Assembly (NCBI GenBank): GCA_037201625.1
Contig: JBBCGR010000003.1
Location: 3,472,001-3,536,000, forward strand
DNA length: 64,000 nt
Source of the DNA: JAMXLO01 sp037201625
GTDB taxonomy: Bacteria; Pseudomonadota; Alphaproteobacteria; Acetobacterales; Acetobacteraceae
Reading direction: 5' to 3'
Each line of letters begins with the position of its first letter. The stretch's first letter is position 1. The notes under the pieces are model-generated. The model saw only the letters and a program-made list of their open reading frames with translations. It had not been told where the DNA came from and made no database searches. This document shows positions 39,048 through 47,458 of the stretch, piece after piece. A program made the translations under genes and the position numbers.

Positions 39048-39641
39048 TTGCTCCAGGCGCAGGGTCTGGCGGCGTTTCGCGGCGAGCGTCTGGTGCTGCG
39101 CGACGTGGATTTCACGCTGGCGCCCGGCGGGGCTTTGTTGCTGACGGGGCCGAACGGTTCGGGCAAGTCCACGCTGCTGCGCCTGCTCGCCGGCCTGCTG
39201 CCGCCGGCGGCCGGGACGCTGTGCTGGAACGGCGGCGATGCGCTGGCCGATCCGCCGGCGCATGGCCGCTTCGTCGCCTATGTCGGGCACCAGGATGCGG
39301 TGAAGCCGGGCCTGACGGTGATGGAGAACCTCCGATTCGCGGCCCGCCTGGCCGGGCGTCCGGCCGGCGAGGCGCTGGGTGCCGTCGGGCTGGCGCCGCT
39401 CGCGGACCTGCCCGCCCGCATGCTGTCGGCGGGCCAGCGGCGGCGGCTGGCGCTGGCGCGGCTGGCGCTGGCGGATGCGGTGCTGTGGCTGCTCGACGAG
39501 CCGACGCTGGGGCTCGATGCCGACTCGGTGGCGCGCATCGGGGCGATGCTCGCCCGCCACCGCGGCGGCGGCGGCATGGTGATCGCGGCGACCCACCTGC
39601 CGCTGCCGCTGCCCGAGGCCGCGGAACTCCGCCTGCAATGA
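39048..39641 (+). CDS. ccmA: Heme exporter ATPase CcmA
   Basis: A 197-aa ABC ATPase of the cytochrome c maturation system (CcmABCD), driving release of holo-CcmE. Walker A GPNGSGKSTLL, Q-loop VGHQDAVKPGLTV, signature LSAGQRRRLALARL, Walker B LWLLDEPTLGLD. It starts with TTG at 39048 after AGGAG. ccmB follows but only after 258 bases of degenerate tandem repeats, which is unusual for a pair that is normally tightly linked. Confidence 0.92.
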   Translation: MLQAQGLAAFRGERLVLRDVDFTLAPGGALLLTGPNGSGKSTLLRLLAGLLPPAAGTLCWNGGDALADPPAHGRFVAYVGHQDAVKPGLTVMENLRFAARLAGRPAGEALGAVGLAPLADLPARMLSAGQRRRLALARLALADAVLWLLDEPTLGLDADSVARIGAMLARHRGGGGMVIAATHLPLPLPEAAELRLQ

Positions 39642-39899
39642 GAAGCACGCGATGCGGCGGCCACCCCCGAGCGAGACGCGACGGACGCGATGCGGTTGCC
39701 ACCCCCGCGCGGGACGCGACACCTGCCACCCCGAGCGGCACGCGATGCGGCTGTCACAGAGTGCGGCACGCGACGGCCGCCACCCCGAGCGGCACGCGAT
39801 GCAGCTAGCCACCCCGAGCGGCACGCGACGGCTGCCACTCCGAGCGGCACGCGATGAGGCGCCCACAATGAGCGCGACGCGCCCGGCGCCGGCCGGCCG
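39642..39899 (+). repeat. Degenerate minisatellite between ccmA and ccmB
   Basis: Seven to eight imperfect direct copies of a unit of about 28 bases with core GCCACCCCGAGCGGCACGCG and a variable 6-10 base joint fill almost the entire gap between ccmA and ccmB. Copies differ by point changes and small indels. No gene can be supported here; all frames give repetitive peptides. The unit is not palindromic and spacers are too short for CRISPR. Confidence 0.85.
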
Positions 39900-40565
39900 A
39901 TGACCGCGTTCCTTGCCATCCTCGGCCGCGACCTGCGGCTGTCGCTGCGCCATGGCGCCGACTCGCTGGCCGCGCTGCTGTTCTTCCTGCTGGCCGCCTC
40001 GCTGTTCCCCCTGGCGGTCGGGCCGGCGCCGGAGACGCTGGGCCGCATCGCGCCCGGGATCATCTGGGTCTGCGCCCTGCTCGCCGCCCTGCTGCCGCTG
40101 GACCGCCTGTTCGGGGCCGATCTTGAGGACGGCTCGCTCGACCAGTTGCTGCTGTGCGGCCTGCCGCCATCGGCGGTTGCTCTGGCCAAGGCCGCGGCAC
40201 ACTGGCTGGTCACCGGCCTGCCACTGCTGCTGGCCGCCGCCCCGCTGGCCGTGATGCTGCGGCTGCCCGACGCGGCGCTGCCGGCGCTGCTCATGGGCCT
40301 GCTGCCCGGCACCGTGCTGCTGTCGCTGCTGGGCACCGCGGGGGCGGCGATCGTCCTGGGCGCCAGGCGCGGTGGCGTGCTGCTGCCGCTGCTCGTGCTG
40401 CCGCTGGCGCTGCCGGTGCTGATCTTCGGCGTCTCGGCCGCCGACGCCGCCGCGGGCGGGCTCAGTCCGCGGCCGCATCTGCTGCTCCTGGCGGCGCTGC
40501 TGGTCGCCGCCCTGCCGCTCTGTCCCCTGGCCGCCGGCGCGGCATTGCGGGCAGCACTCGCATAA
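39900..40565 (+). CDS. ccmB: Heme exporter permease CcmB
   Basis: A 221-aa membrane protein with six hydrophobic helices. The N-terminus FLAILGRDLRLSLRHGADSLAALLFFLLAASLFPLAVG and the LEDGSLDQLLL loop, taken in parts, are the CcmB signature. It partners CcmA in cytochrome c maturation. The expected next genes (ccmC, ccmD, ccmE) do not follow; a 319-base gap and glgP come next, so the rest of the pathway is elsewhere. Confidence 0.9.
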   Translation: MTAFLAILGRDLRLSLRHGADSLAALLFFLLAASLFPLAVGPAPETLGRIAPGIIWVCALLAALLPLDRLFGADLEDGSLDQLLLCGLPPSAVALAKAAAHWLVTGLPLLLAAAPLAVMLRLPDAALPALLMGLLPGTVLLSLLGTAGAAIVLGARRGGVLLPLLVLPLALPVLIFGVSAADAAAGGLSPRPHLLLLAALLVAALPLCPLAAGAALRAALA

Positions 40566-40884
40566 CGCGCATAATCCAAACTGAAACAATCGCCGGATGT
40601 AGAGCTGGGGGGATTCTGCGACGCCACAGCAAGAACGCCTCCCCGCCATCGCAATTCCTTGATTTCCCCATTGCATGGGGGAGGGGAGGTTCTTTAACAC
40701 GCAGGCGTGAGGAGACGGTTTGATGACGCGAGCCGGAAGGTGGCGTGGTATAGCTATTAATCCGGTTTGTCGGCGTAATGGCGCAGCACGCTCGGGGCAC
40801 GTGGTGCGTAATGAGATCCGGTGGAACTCGGTTCCGCGCATTCCCCCTGCCGCATAGCGGCCCACAGCACTCGGTGACCCTGCC
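40566..40884. other. Intergenic region with nested hairpin, upstream of glgP
   Basis: A 319-base stretch of lower GC content. Nested inverted repeats CCTCCCC (40638-40644) / GGGGAGG (40683-40689) and CCCCA (40666) / TGGGG (40676) form a REP-like or terminator-like stem after ccmB. A TATAGCTATTAAT tract near 40750 is the most AT-rich spot and might include a -10 box for glgP. Confidence 0.5.
40723..40857 (+). CDS. Possible small basic peptide (44 aa), weak call
   Basis: An ATG at 40723 is placed 8 bases after GAGGAG (40709-40714) and opens a 44-codon frame rich in Arg and Asn, ending TAG at 40855-40857, 28 bases before glgP. Its only support is the ribosome-binding site; it resembles nothing I know and may be chance or a leader peptide. 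Confidence 0.25.
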   Translation: MTRAGRWRGIAINPVCRRNGAARSGHVVRNEIRWNSVPRIPPAA

Positions 40885-43356
40885 ATGGACATGCCCGAAG
40901 CTCTGATCGGTTCCGCGCGCCAGCGCTCAGCCGCCTCGCTCGACGAAGACGTTGAGGCGCTGCGCAAGCTGATCGTGGAGAAACTGACCTACTCCGCCGG
41001 CCGGGATCCCCTGATCGCCAGCGACCGCGACTGGTTCGTGGCCGCGGCGCTCGCGCTGCGTGACCGTGTGGTGGACCGCTGGCTGCTCAGCACCCGCAAC
41101 GACAACGCAAGCCATCGCAAGCGCGTCTACTATCTCTCGCTGGAATTCCTGCCCGGGCGCCTGCTGCTCGACTCGCTGAACAACGCCGGCCTGACCGAGC
41201 CGATGCGGCTGGCCCTCGCCGGGCTCGGCGTCGATCTGGAGCGGCTGCGCACGATGGAGCCCGATCCCGCCCTCGGCAATGGCGGGCTGGGCCGGCTGGC
41301 CGCCTGCTTCATGGAGAGCATGGCCAGCCTGGGCATTCCCGCCCATGGTTTCGGCATCCGCTACAACCATGGCCTGTTCCAGCAGGTCATCCGCGACGGC
41401 TGGCAGCACGAATACCCTGAGAACTGGCTGTCCTTCGGCAATCCGTGGGAGTTTGAGCGGTCGGACATCAACTACAAGGTCGGCTTCGGCGGCCGGGTGG
41501 AGAACCCGGCGGGCGAGGACGGCACCGTGGCGGCCATCTGGAAGCCGGACGACACGGTGATCGCCATGGCCTACGACACGCCGGTGGTCGGCTGGCGCGG
41601 TGAGCACGCCAACACGCTGCGCCTATGGTCGGCGCGGGCGCCCGACCCGCTGGTGCTGGAGACGTTCAACCGCGGCGACCATGTCGGGGCCCTCGCCACC
41701 CGCGCGCGGGCCAACGCCATCTCGCAGATCCTCTACCCGAGCGACGAGACGCCCGCCGGCCAGGAACTGCGCCTGCGCCAGGAGTATTTCTTCTCGGCCG
41801 CCTCGCTGCAGGACCTGATCCAGCGGCATCTCCGCCTGTACGGCCATCTCGACAACCTGGCCGACAAATGCGCCATCCAGCTCAACGACACCCATCCGGC
41901 GATCGTGGTGGCGGAACTGATGCGCCTGCTGGTCGATGACCACGGCTTCGCCTGGGCGCAGGCGTGGCAGATCACCACCGCCACGATCTCCTATACCAAC
42001 CACACGCTGCTGCCCGAAGCGCTGGAAAGCTGGCCGGTGCCGCTGATGCAGCGCCTGCTGCCGCGCCACATGCAGATCATCTTCGAGATCAACAAGGCGC
42101 ATCTCGATTCGCTCGCCGCCCTGCCGGACGCGCCGCCGCTCTCCGCGGTGTCGCTGATCGACGAACACGGCGAGCGGCGGGTGCGCATGGGGACGCTGGC
42201 GTTCATCGGCTCCCACAAGGTGAACGGCGTGTCGGCGCTGCACACCGAACTCATGCGCGCCACCGTCTTCCGCGCGCTGCACCAGCTTCATCCGGATCGG
42301 ATCGTCAATAAGACCAATGGCATCACGTTCCGCCGCTGGCTGCTGACCGCCAACCCGCGGCTCACCGGCCTGCTGTGCGACGTGGTCGGCTCCGAGCTGC
42401 TGGACGATCCGATGGTGCTGGAGCGGCTGGTGCCGCTGGCCGACGATCCCTCGCTGCACGAGCGGCTGGCCGATGTGCGCCGCGCCAACAAATCGGCGCT
42501 CGCCGCGCTGGTGGCCGAGAAGCTGGGCATCGCTTTCGATCCCGACGCGCTGGTCGACGTGCACATCAAGCGCATCCACGAGTACAAGCGCCAGTTGCTC
42601 AACATAATGGAGACGGTCGCGCTGTACCACGCGATGCGGGCGCGGCCGAACCTCGACTGGGTGCCGCGGGTCAAGGTGTTCGCCGGACGCGCCGCAGCCA
42701 GCTACAAGCGCGCCAAGCTGATCATCAAGCTGATCCACGACGTGGCCCGCGTGGTGAACAACGACCCGGTCCTGCGCGGCCGGCTGAAGATCGTGTTCCT
42801 GGCCGACTACAATGTCAGCCTGGCCGAGGTGATCATCCCGGCGGCCGACCTGTCGGAGCAGATCTCGACCGCGGGCATGGAGGCCTCGGGCACCGGCAAC
42901 ATGAAGCTGGCGCTGAACGGCGCGCTGACCATCGGCACGCTGGACGGGGCGAACCTGGAGATACTCGACCGGGTGGGTGCCGCGAACATGTTCACCTTCG
43001 GCCTGACCGCCGGCCAGGTGGAGGAGCGGCGTCGCGCCGGCGTGCGGCCGCCGATGTCGCCGGTGCTGCAGACCGTGCTGGACTCGATCTCCTGCGGTGC
43101 CTTCTCGCCGGACGAGCGCGACCGCTACCGCGACCTGGTCGCCGACCTGACCGTGCATGACTGGTTCATGGTGGCGGCGGATTTCGACGCCTATGCCGAT
43201 GCGCAGGCCGCCGTTGCGGCGCGCTGGGTCCATCGGGCGGCGTGGTGGCGCTCCAGCGTGCTCAACACCGCCAACATGGGCTGGTTCTCGTCAGACCGCA
43301 CGATCCGGGAGTATGCCAGCGAGATCTGGGGCGTGCCGACGGCCGCCCCGCGCTGA
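40885..43356 (+). CDS. glgP: Glycogen/alpha-glucan phosphorylase GlgP
   Basis: An 823-aa GT35 phosphorylase releasing glucose-1-phosphate from glycogen. Seen: VYYLSLEFLPGRLLLDSL, PDPALGNGGLGRLAACF, GIRYNHGLFQQ, NKTNGITFRRWL, HIKRIHEYKRQLLN, and the PLP site around EASGTGNMKLALNGAL (PLP Lys in GNMK). Length and all catalytic blocks are normal. No other glg genes are present nearby. Two methionines (MDM) at the start; the first is used. The next gene begins 45 bases downstream with its own strong ribosome-binding site. Confidence 0.96.
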   Translation: MDMPEALIGSARQRSAASLDEDVEALRKLIVEKLTYSAGRDPLIASDRDWFVAAALALRDRVVDRWLLSTRNDNASHRKRVYYLSLEFLPGRLLLDSLNNAGLTEPMRLALAGLGVDLERLRTMEPDPALGNGGLGRLAACFMESMASLGIPAHGFGIRYNHGLFQQVIRDGWQHEYPENWLSFGNPWEFERSDINYKVGFGGRVENPAGEDGTVAAIWKPDDTVIAMAYDTPVVGWRGEHANTLRLWSARAPDPLVLETFNRGDHVGALATRARANAISQILYPSDETPAGQELRLRQEYFFSAASLQDLIQRHLRLYGHLDNLADKCAIQLNDTHPAIVVAELMRLLVDDHGFAWAQAWQITTATISYTNHTLLPEALESWPVPLMQRLLPRHMQIIFEINKAHLDSLAALPDAPPLSAVSLIDEHGERRVRMGTLAFIGSHKVNGVSALHTELMRATVFRALHQLHPDRIVNKTNGITFRRWLLTANPRLTGLLCDVVGSELLDDPMVLERLVPLADDPSLHERLADVRRANKSALAALVAEKLGIAFDPDALVDVHIKRIHEYKRQLLNIMETVALYHAMRARPNLDWVPRVKVFAGRAAASYKRAKLIIKLIHDVARVVNNDPVLRGRLKIVFLADYNVSLAEVIIPAADLSEQISTAGMEASGTGNMKLALNGALTIGTLDGANLEILDRVGAANMFTFGLTAGQVEERRRAGVRPPMSPVLQTVLDSISCGAFSPDERDRYRDLVADLTVHDWFMVAADFDAYADAQAAVAARWVHRAAWWRSSVLNTANMGWFSSDRTIREYASEIWGVPTAAPR

Positions 43357-43401
43357 CCTCCGCCTCCCCTCGGGGCAGGGGAGGGAGCCCAGGAGGTTGC
43401 C

Positions 43402-44484
43402 GTGCCGACGGACCGCTTCACCGTCACCTATCGCGTGCAGTCGGACGCCGCGTCGATCGAGGCACGCGCCCAGTCCATTGCGGTCGAGCAGAGCGTCGAG
43501 ATGCCGCTCGATGCCATCGCCGAGCCCGCGATCCTGCGCGACATCGTGGGCCGGGTGGAGGCGATCGAGCCCATCGGCGACGCCGTGTTCGACGTGCGGA
43601 TCGGCCTGGCGACGATCACCACCGGGCTGGAGGCGGGCCAGTTCCTCAACATGGTGTTCGGCAACACCTCGCTGCACGCCGATGTCGTGCTGCAGGACGT
43701 GGCGGTTCCGTCCGCCATCGCCGCGGCGTTCGGCGGGCCGCGCCACGGCATCGACGGCCTGCGCCGCCGCGCCGGTGCCCATGGCCGCGCGCTCACCTGT
43801 TCGGCGCTGAAGCCGCAGGGCGTGCCGCCGGCGCGGCTGGCGGAGCTTGCCGGCGGCTTCGCGCGCGGCGGCATCGACTTCATCAAGGACGACCACGGGC
43901 TGGCCGAGCAGGACTATTCGCCATTCGTCGCCCGTGTCGCGGCGATCGCCGGCGCGGTCGGCGGCACGCATTACGTGCCGAGCCTGTCCGGCGACCTCGA
44001 CGCCATGCGCCGGCAGGTCGACGCCGCCTGCGCCCAGGGCGTGGACACGGTGATGGTGGCGCCGATGATCGCCGGCTGGGCGACGATGCAAACGCTGGTC
44101 CGGCGCTATCCCGAGGTCGCGTTCTTCGCCCATCCCACTCTCGGCGGCGCGGCCCGCATCGCGCCGGACCTGCTGATCGGCCGGCTGTTCCGCCTGATCG
44201 GCGGCGATGCCGTGATCTTCCCCAACCATGGCGGCCGCTTCGGCTACACGCCGCAGACCTGCCGCGACCTGGCGGCGGGGGCGCGGGCGCCGTGGGACGG
44301 CATCCGGCCCAGCGTGCCGGTGCCGGCCGGCGGCATGACGCTGGCGCGCGTGCCCGAGATGCTTGACTTCTACGGCATGGACGCAATGTTGCTGATCGGC
44401 GGCAGCCTGCTCGCGGCACGCGACCGGCTGGCCGAGGAGACCGCTGCCTTCACGCGTGCGGTCGCGCAGCACAGTTACCGGTGA
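43402..44484 (+). CDS. RuBisCO-like protein (form IV)
   Basis: A 360-aa RuBisCO large-subunit homolog. It has FTVTYRV at the N-terminus, loop-1 Lys in CSALKPQGV, the metal-site region as GGIDFIKDDHG (the Lys and Asp kept, the Glu of true RuBisCO replaced by His), FAHPTLGGA, and the phosphate loops VPAGGM and IGGSLL. The loop-6 Lys is not visible, so CO2 fixation is not expected. The GTG start is 5 bases after a perfect AGGAGG. It overlaps a cupin gene (GTGA). In Rhodospirillum rubrum an RLP and a cupin act in the methylthioadenosine-isoprenoid shunt, and the same role is a fair hypothesis here. Confidence 0.9.
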   Translation: MPTDRFTVTYRVQSDAASIEARAQSIAVEQSVEMPLDAIAEPAILRDIVGRVEAIEPIGDAVFDVRIGLATITTGLEAGQFLNMVFGNTSLHADVVLQDVAVPSAIAAAFGGPRHGIDGLRRRAGAHGRALTCSALKPQGVPPARLAELAGGFARGGIDFIKDDHGLAEQDYSPFVARVAAIAGAVGGTHYVPSLSGDLDAMRRQVDAACAQGVDTVMVAPMIAGWATMQTLVRRYPEVAFFAHPTLGGAARIAPDLLIGRLFRLIGGDAVIFPNHGGRFGYTPQTCRDLAAGARAPWDGIRPSVPVPAGGMTLARVPEMLDFYGMDAMLLIGGSLLAARDRLAEETAAFTRAVAQHSYR

Positions 44485-44942
44485 GTGCCATGGACATCGA
44501 GCAGCCTTCCGCATTCCGCGGCTTCGACGAGTATCGCTGGGACGAGGTGGCGCACCTGCCGTACAAGGAGGACGGCGCGGCCCCGTTCAAGGCGATCTCC
44601 CGCCAGGTGCTGTTCGCCGAGGCGCAACTCGGGTGCGAGTTGCGCTATTTCGAGATGGCGGCGGGCGGCTATTCGACGCTCGAGCGCCACGAGCACATGC
44701 ATGCGGTGATGATCCTGCGCGGCCACGGGCAGTGCCTGGTCGGCGGCGAGGTGCGGCCGGTGAAGCCGTTCGACCTGGTCACCATCCCGTCCTGGGCCTG
44801 GCACCAGTTCCGCGCGACCGCGGGCGAGCCGCTGGGCTTCCTGTGCATGGTCAACGCGCTGCGCGACCGGCCGCAATTGCCGACGGCCGAGGACCTCGCC
44901 GCGCTCCGCTCGGATCCCGCGGTGGCGGCGTTCCTGGACTAG
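44481..44942 (+). CDS. Cupin-domain protein coupled to the RuBisCO-like gene
   Basis: A 153-aa single-domain cupin. Metal-binding motif 1 appears as ERHEHMHAVMILRGHGQ (HxHxxx) with motif 2 in PFDLVTIPSWAWHQFRA. The start is a GTG at 44481 overlapping the RLP stop, or an ATG at 44490. In R. rubrum the cupin next to the RLP acts on methylthioxylulose 5-phosphate, releasing methanethiol and giving 1-deoxyxylulose 5-phosphate. That activity here rests on gene pairing only. Confidence 0.85.
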   Translation: MSAMDIEQPSAFRGFDEYRWDEVAHLPYKEDGAAPFKAISRQVLFAEAQLGCELRYFEMAAGGYSTLERHEHMHAVMILRGHGQCLVGGEVRPVKPFDLVTIPSWAWHQFRATAGEPLGFLCMVNALRDRPQLPTAEDLAALRSDPAVAAFLD

Positions 44943-44958
44943 GTCACATACCCGCCCG

Positions 44959-45795
44959 CTAGGCCTTGCGCGCCGCGGGGACCGTCTTGTTGGACCGCTG
45001 GTTGATCTGATCGTTGAGCCGCTGCACCACCGCATCGGCGGCGACCCGCGCCTTGGCGTCCTCCACCCAGTCGGCCAGCGCGTCGTGCGCGGCGCCGGTC
45101 ATCGACTGCACCGTGATCACAGCCCCCGCCAGGTCGTCGCCGCCGACCTGCGTCACCGCATCGGCCAGCGTCTGCGCGGTCGTCTCCGCCGCCGATGCCG
45201 GTGCGGCGTTGGCGCTGCGCTGCCACGGCAGGATACGCGACATCCAGGCGATCGGCATGAAGCCGCGATCCGACAGCCGTGCGCTGATGCGCAGGAATTC
45301 CTGGCGCAGCCGGCCCGCGGGCGGGATGCCGGTCACCGCGTAGGGCTCGATCTGGTCCAGCAGCGGCTTCAGCTCGCCGGCATCGGGGAGGGTGCTGCGC
45401 AGCGCGGTGAGCTGGATGTCGAACGCGCCGGCCCGGCGCAGCGCGGTGATCAGTTCGACCATCGCCAGCGTCGTGGTCCGTTCGGCGGCGGCGTTGGCGC
45501 GCCCGGTGGTCTCCGCGAGCTGCGCCTGCAGCCTGCCGAGCTGCGCCGTCGCCGTGCCGAGCTGCTGCTCGAGTTCGGCCGTGCGCCGGTCGAGCCGGTC
45601 GAGCGCGCTGGTGTTCTCGGCGATCTCGCGGGTCATCGGCATATGGATGTTGATGCTGGCGAGCAGCGGGCCCTCCCAGAAGGGCGCCGTCACCGCGACC
45701 AGGATCGCGATGATCGCAAGGGTGCGGGCCGAACTGCGATCCGAGGTCTCGTTCTGGTCCACGGCCTGGCTTCCTGCTTCCAATGCAACGACCAC
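44959..45795 (-). CDS. TM-anchored coiled-coil protein with mitofilin-like C-terminus (1)
   Basis: A 278-aa protein. A single N-terminal TM helix (ARTLAIIAILVAVTAPFW, about residues 23-41) is followed by a coiled coil (SALDRLDRRTAELEQQLG ... RLQAQLAETTGR) and a helical C-terminal half containing ELITALRRAGAFDIQL and AVTGIPPAGRLRQEFLRI. That pattern resembles the mitofilin/Mic60 C-terminal signature (LRxA..G.PF..EL ... A..G.PT...L...F). The resemblance is by eye only. It forms a pair with the protein at 52292-53488 and lies at the end of the leftward block of the 45-61 kb cluster. Function unknown. Confidence 0.7.
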   Translation of the reverse strand: MVVALEAGSQAVDQNETSDRSSARTLAIIAILVAVTAPFWEGPLLASINIHMPMTREIAENTSALDRLDRRTAELEQQLGTATAQLGRLQAQLAETTGRANAAAERTTTLAMVELITALRRAGAFDIQLTALRSTLPDAGELKPLLDQIEPYAVTGIPPAGRLRQEFLRISARLSDRGFMPIAWMSRILPWQRSANAAPASAAETTAQTLADAVTQVGGDDLAGAVITVQSMTGAAHDALADWVEDAKARVAADAVVQRLNDQINQRSNKTVPAARKA

Positions 45796-45943
45796 TCTAG
45801 AGCAGGTCCGCTGCTGAAAGAAGCATCGAAGCTGCTTTTGGTTCTTTGTCTTGCCGCGTGATTCACGTGGTTCTTTGTCTTGCCGCGTGATTCACGCGCG
45901 GTGGTGATTCCACTGCACGCGACCATGCTTCACTCGCGTCGTT
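45796..45943. repeat. Intergenic repeat region with a perfect 29-base tandem duplication
   Basis: Bases 45839-45867 are repeated exactly at 45868-45896. Each copy ends in a CGTGATTCACG dyad. The region starts with TCTAGAGCAGGTCCGCTG, like the outer part of the two-hairpin repeat family, and contains GTGGTGATTCCACTG near 45900. No gene is present. It separates the ABC-MlaE gene from the coiled-coil gene. Confidence 0.75.
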
Positions 45944-47458
45944 TCAGTTCGTCAGTATCGAGATACCCGCGTGCACCAGCAGCGTCAGAATAACCCCGAT
46001 GACAATTGCATTCGCGACCGAGCGGTTCACCGCCTGGCTCGACGGCTTCGGCCCGAGCGCGATCACGATGGATGACGCGCCGGCGAGCAGCGCGCTGACC
46101 GCGGCCTTCACCAGGACCCAGCCCATGATCGGCAGCGGCCAGCCGTCGCCGTCCAGCACGTTGCGGAAGAACTGCGTGCGGAACAGGTCGCGGTACTGCG
46201 AGGGGAACTGGGTGTGCCACGTCTCCTGCGCGGCCCAGCCGCCGATCAGCAGCGACAGCGCGACGTAGCCGATCGACCCGGCCATCATCGTGATCAGGAT
46301 CGAGGCGAACACGTAGCGCCGGCCCGGGATGTTCAGGTTGTCCATCGCCTGGAACTGCGACGACATCACGCGGTTGCCGACATCGGCCGCAATCACGGCG
46401 CTATTGCGTGCCACGAACAGGAGATTTGCGATCAGCGGGATGGCGATGCGCGACTGCACCATGCCAAGGCCGACCAGCGTTTCATCGTGCAGGACGGATT
46501 TCAGGATGCCGCCGAACGAGTGGTAGTTGAAGCCGAACCAGATGATGACGAAGCCGATGATCGCGCCGCCCGCGCTCATGTACAGCAGCATGATCGGCGA
46601 GGCGCAGAGCAGCCAGAAATAGCCGATCACGTAGCGGGCGAACCACCAGCCGCGTGAGCGGTGCCGCGCCGGCGTGCGCCAGAGCGGCACCGGTGGCGCC
46701 GTGCCGGACGTGGCGTCGTGGACATGCGCCGCCGCGGCCTGTTCGAGCCGCGCCTCGACCGGGCCGGCCTCGGGCGGCAGCGCCACCAGCCGGCGTGTGC
46801 GCGGGTCGATCACCAGCACCCGGTCGGCCAGCGGCAGCAATTCCTCGAAATGGTGCACGGCGATCAGCGCCGGCTTGCCCATGGTGCGGCTGAGCCCGCG
46901 GATCACCTCCAGCAGCCGGCGCGCGGAGGCGATGTCGAGGCCGGAATTGGGTTCGTCGAACAGCAGCACCGGCTGGTTGGCGATCACCGTCCGCGCGATC
47001 GCCAGGCGCTGGCGCTGCCCGCCGCTGCACGAGGCGATCGACTGGCGCGGATTGATGTCGCCCAGCATGGCGGCGACATCGGCGGCCATCGCGGCCGTGC
47101 CGCGGGGCGCATGGTCGAACGCGATGCGCAGGTTCTCCTGCGCGTCCAGGTCGTCGAACAGCGCATAGTGCTGGAACACGACGCCGCCGATGCCGGCCTG
47201 CTGCTGCGCCAGGTCGAAGCTCTCGTCGCCGCAGGTGAGCCGGCCCGAGACCTGCCACGCGCCCGGGCCGGTCGGCAGCAGCCCGCCCAGTAGCAGCAGC
47301 AGCGTGGACTTGCCGCTGCCGCTCGGCCCCACCAGCAGTACGAGTTCGCCCGGATCGATCGACAGCGAGACGTCGCGCATCAGCACCTCGCCGTCCGGCC
47401 GGACGATCGTGAGGTCCTGCACCGCCAGCGACTGGAGCGGCTGCATCATGTCGGCCAT
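45944..47458 (-). CDS. ABC transporter: ATPase fused to MlaE-type permease
   Basis: A 504-aa fusion. Residues about 10-215 are an ABC ATPase: Walker A GPSGSGKST, Q-loop FQHYALFDD, signature SCSGGQRQRL (Cys in place of Leu), Walker B VLLFDEPNSGLD. After a linker, residues about 265-500 form an MlaE-type permease with five or so TM helices; the family segment AVIAADVGNRVMSSQFQAMD followed by LNIPGRRYVF is clear. MlaE permeases move phospholipids or sterols between membranes and normally have a separate MlaF ATPase and an MCE (MlaD) partner; no MCE domain is seen here. Start overlaps the stop of the 423-aa gene. Confidence 0.85.
   Translation of the reverse strand: MADMMQPLQSLAVQDLTIVRPDGEVLMRDVSLSIDPGELVLLVGPSGSGKSTLLLLLGGLLPTGPGAWQVSGRLTCGDESFDLAQQQAGIGGVVFQHYALFDDLDAQENLRIAFDHAPRGTAAMAADVAAMLGDINPRQSIASCSGGQRQRLAIARTVIANQPVLLFDEPNSGLDIASARRLLEVIRGLSRTMGKPALIAVHHFEELLPLADRVLVIDPRTRRLVALPPEAGPVEARLEQAAAAHVHDATSGTAPPVPLWRTPARHRSRGWWFARYVIGYFWLLCASPIMLLYMSAGGAIIGFVIIWFGFNYHSFGGILKSVLHDETLVGLGMVQSRIAIPLIANLLFVARNSAVIAADVGNRVMSSQFQAMDNLNIPGRRYVFASILITMMAGSIGYVALSLLIGGWAAQETWHTQFPSQYRDLFRTQFFRNVLDGDGWPLPIMGWVLVKAAVSALLAGASSIVIALGPKPSSQAVNRSVANAIVIGVILTLLVHAGISILTN

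Noticed and set aside
39642..39899. CRISPR array
   Set aside because: Repeat units vary, joints are only 6-10 bases, and no cas gene is near. It is a minisatellite.
43402..44484. Carbon-fixing RuBisCO
   Set aside because: The protein is short, the metal-site Glu is replaced by His and the loop-6 Lys is not visible; no small subunit or phosphoribulokinase is near.
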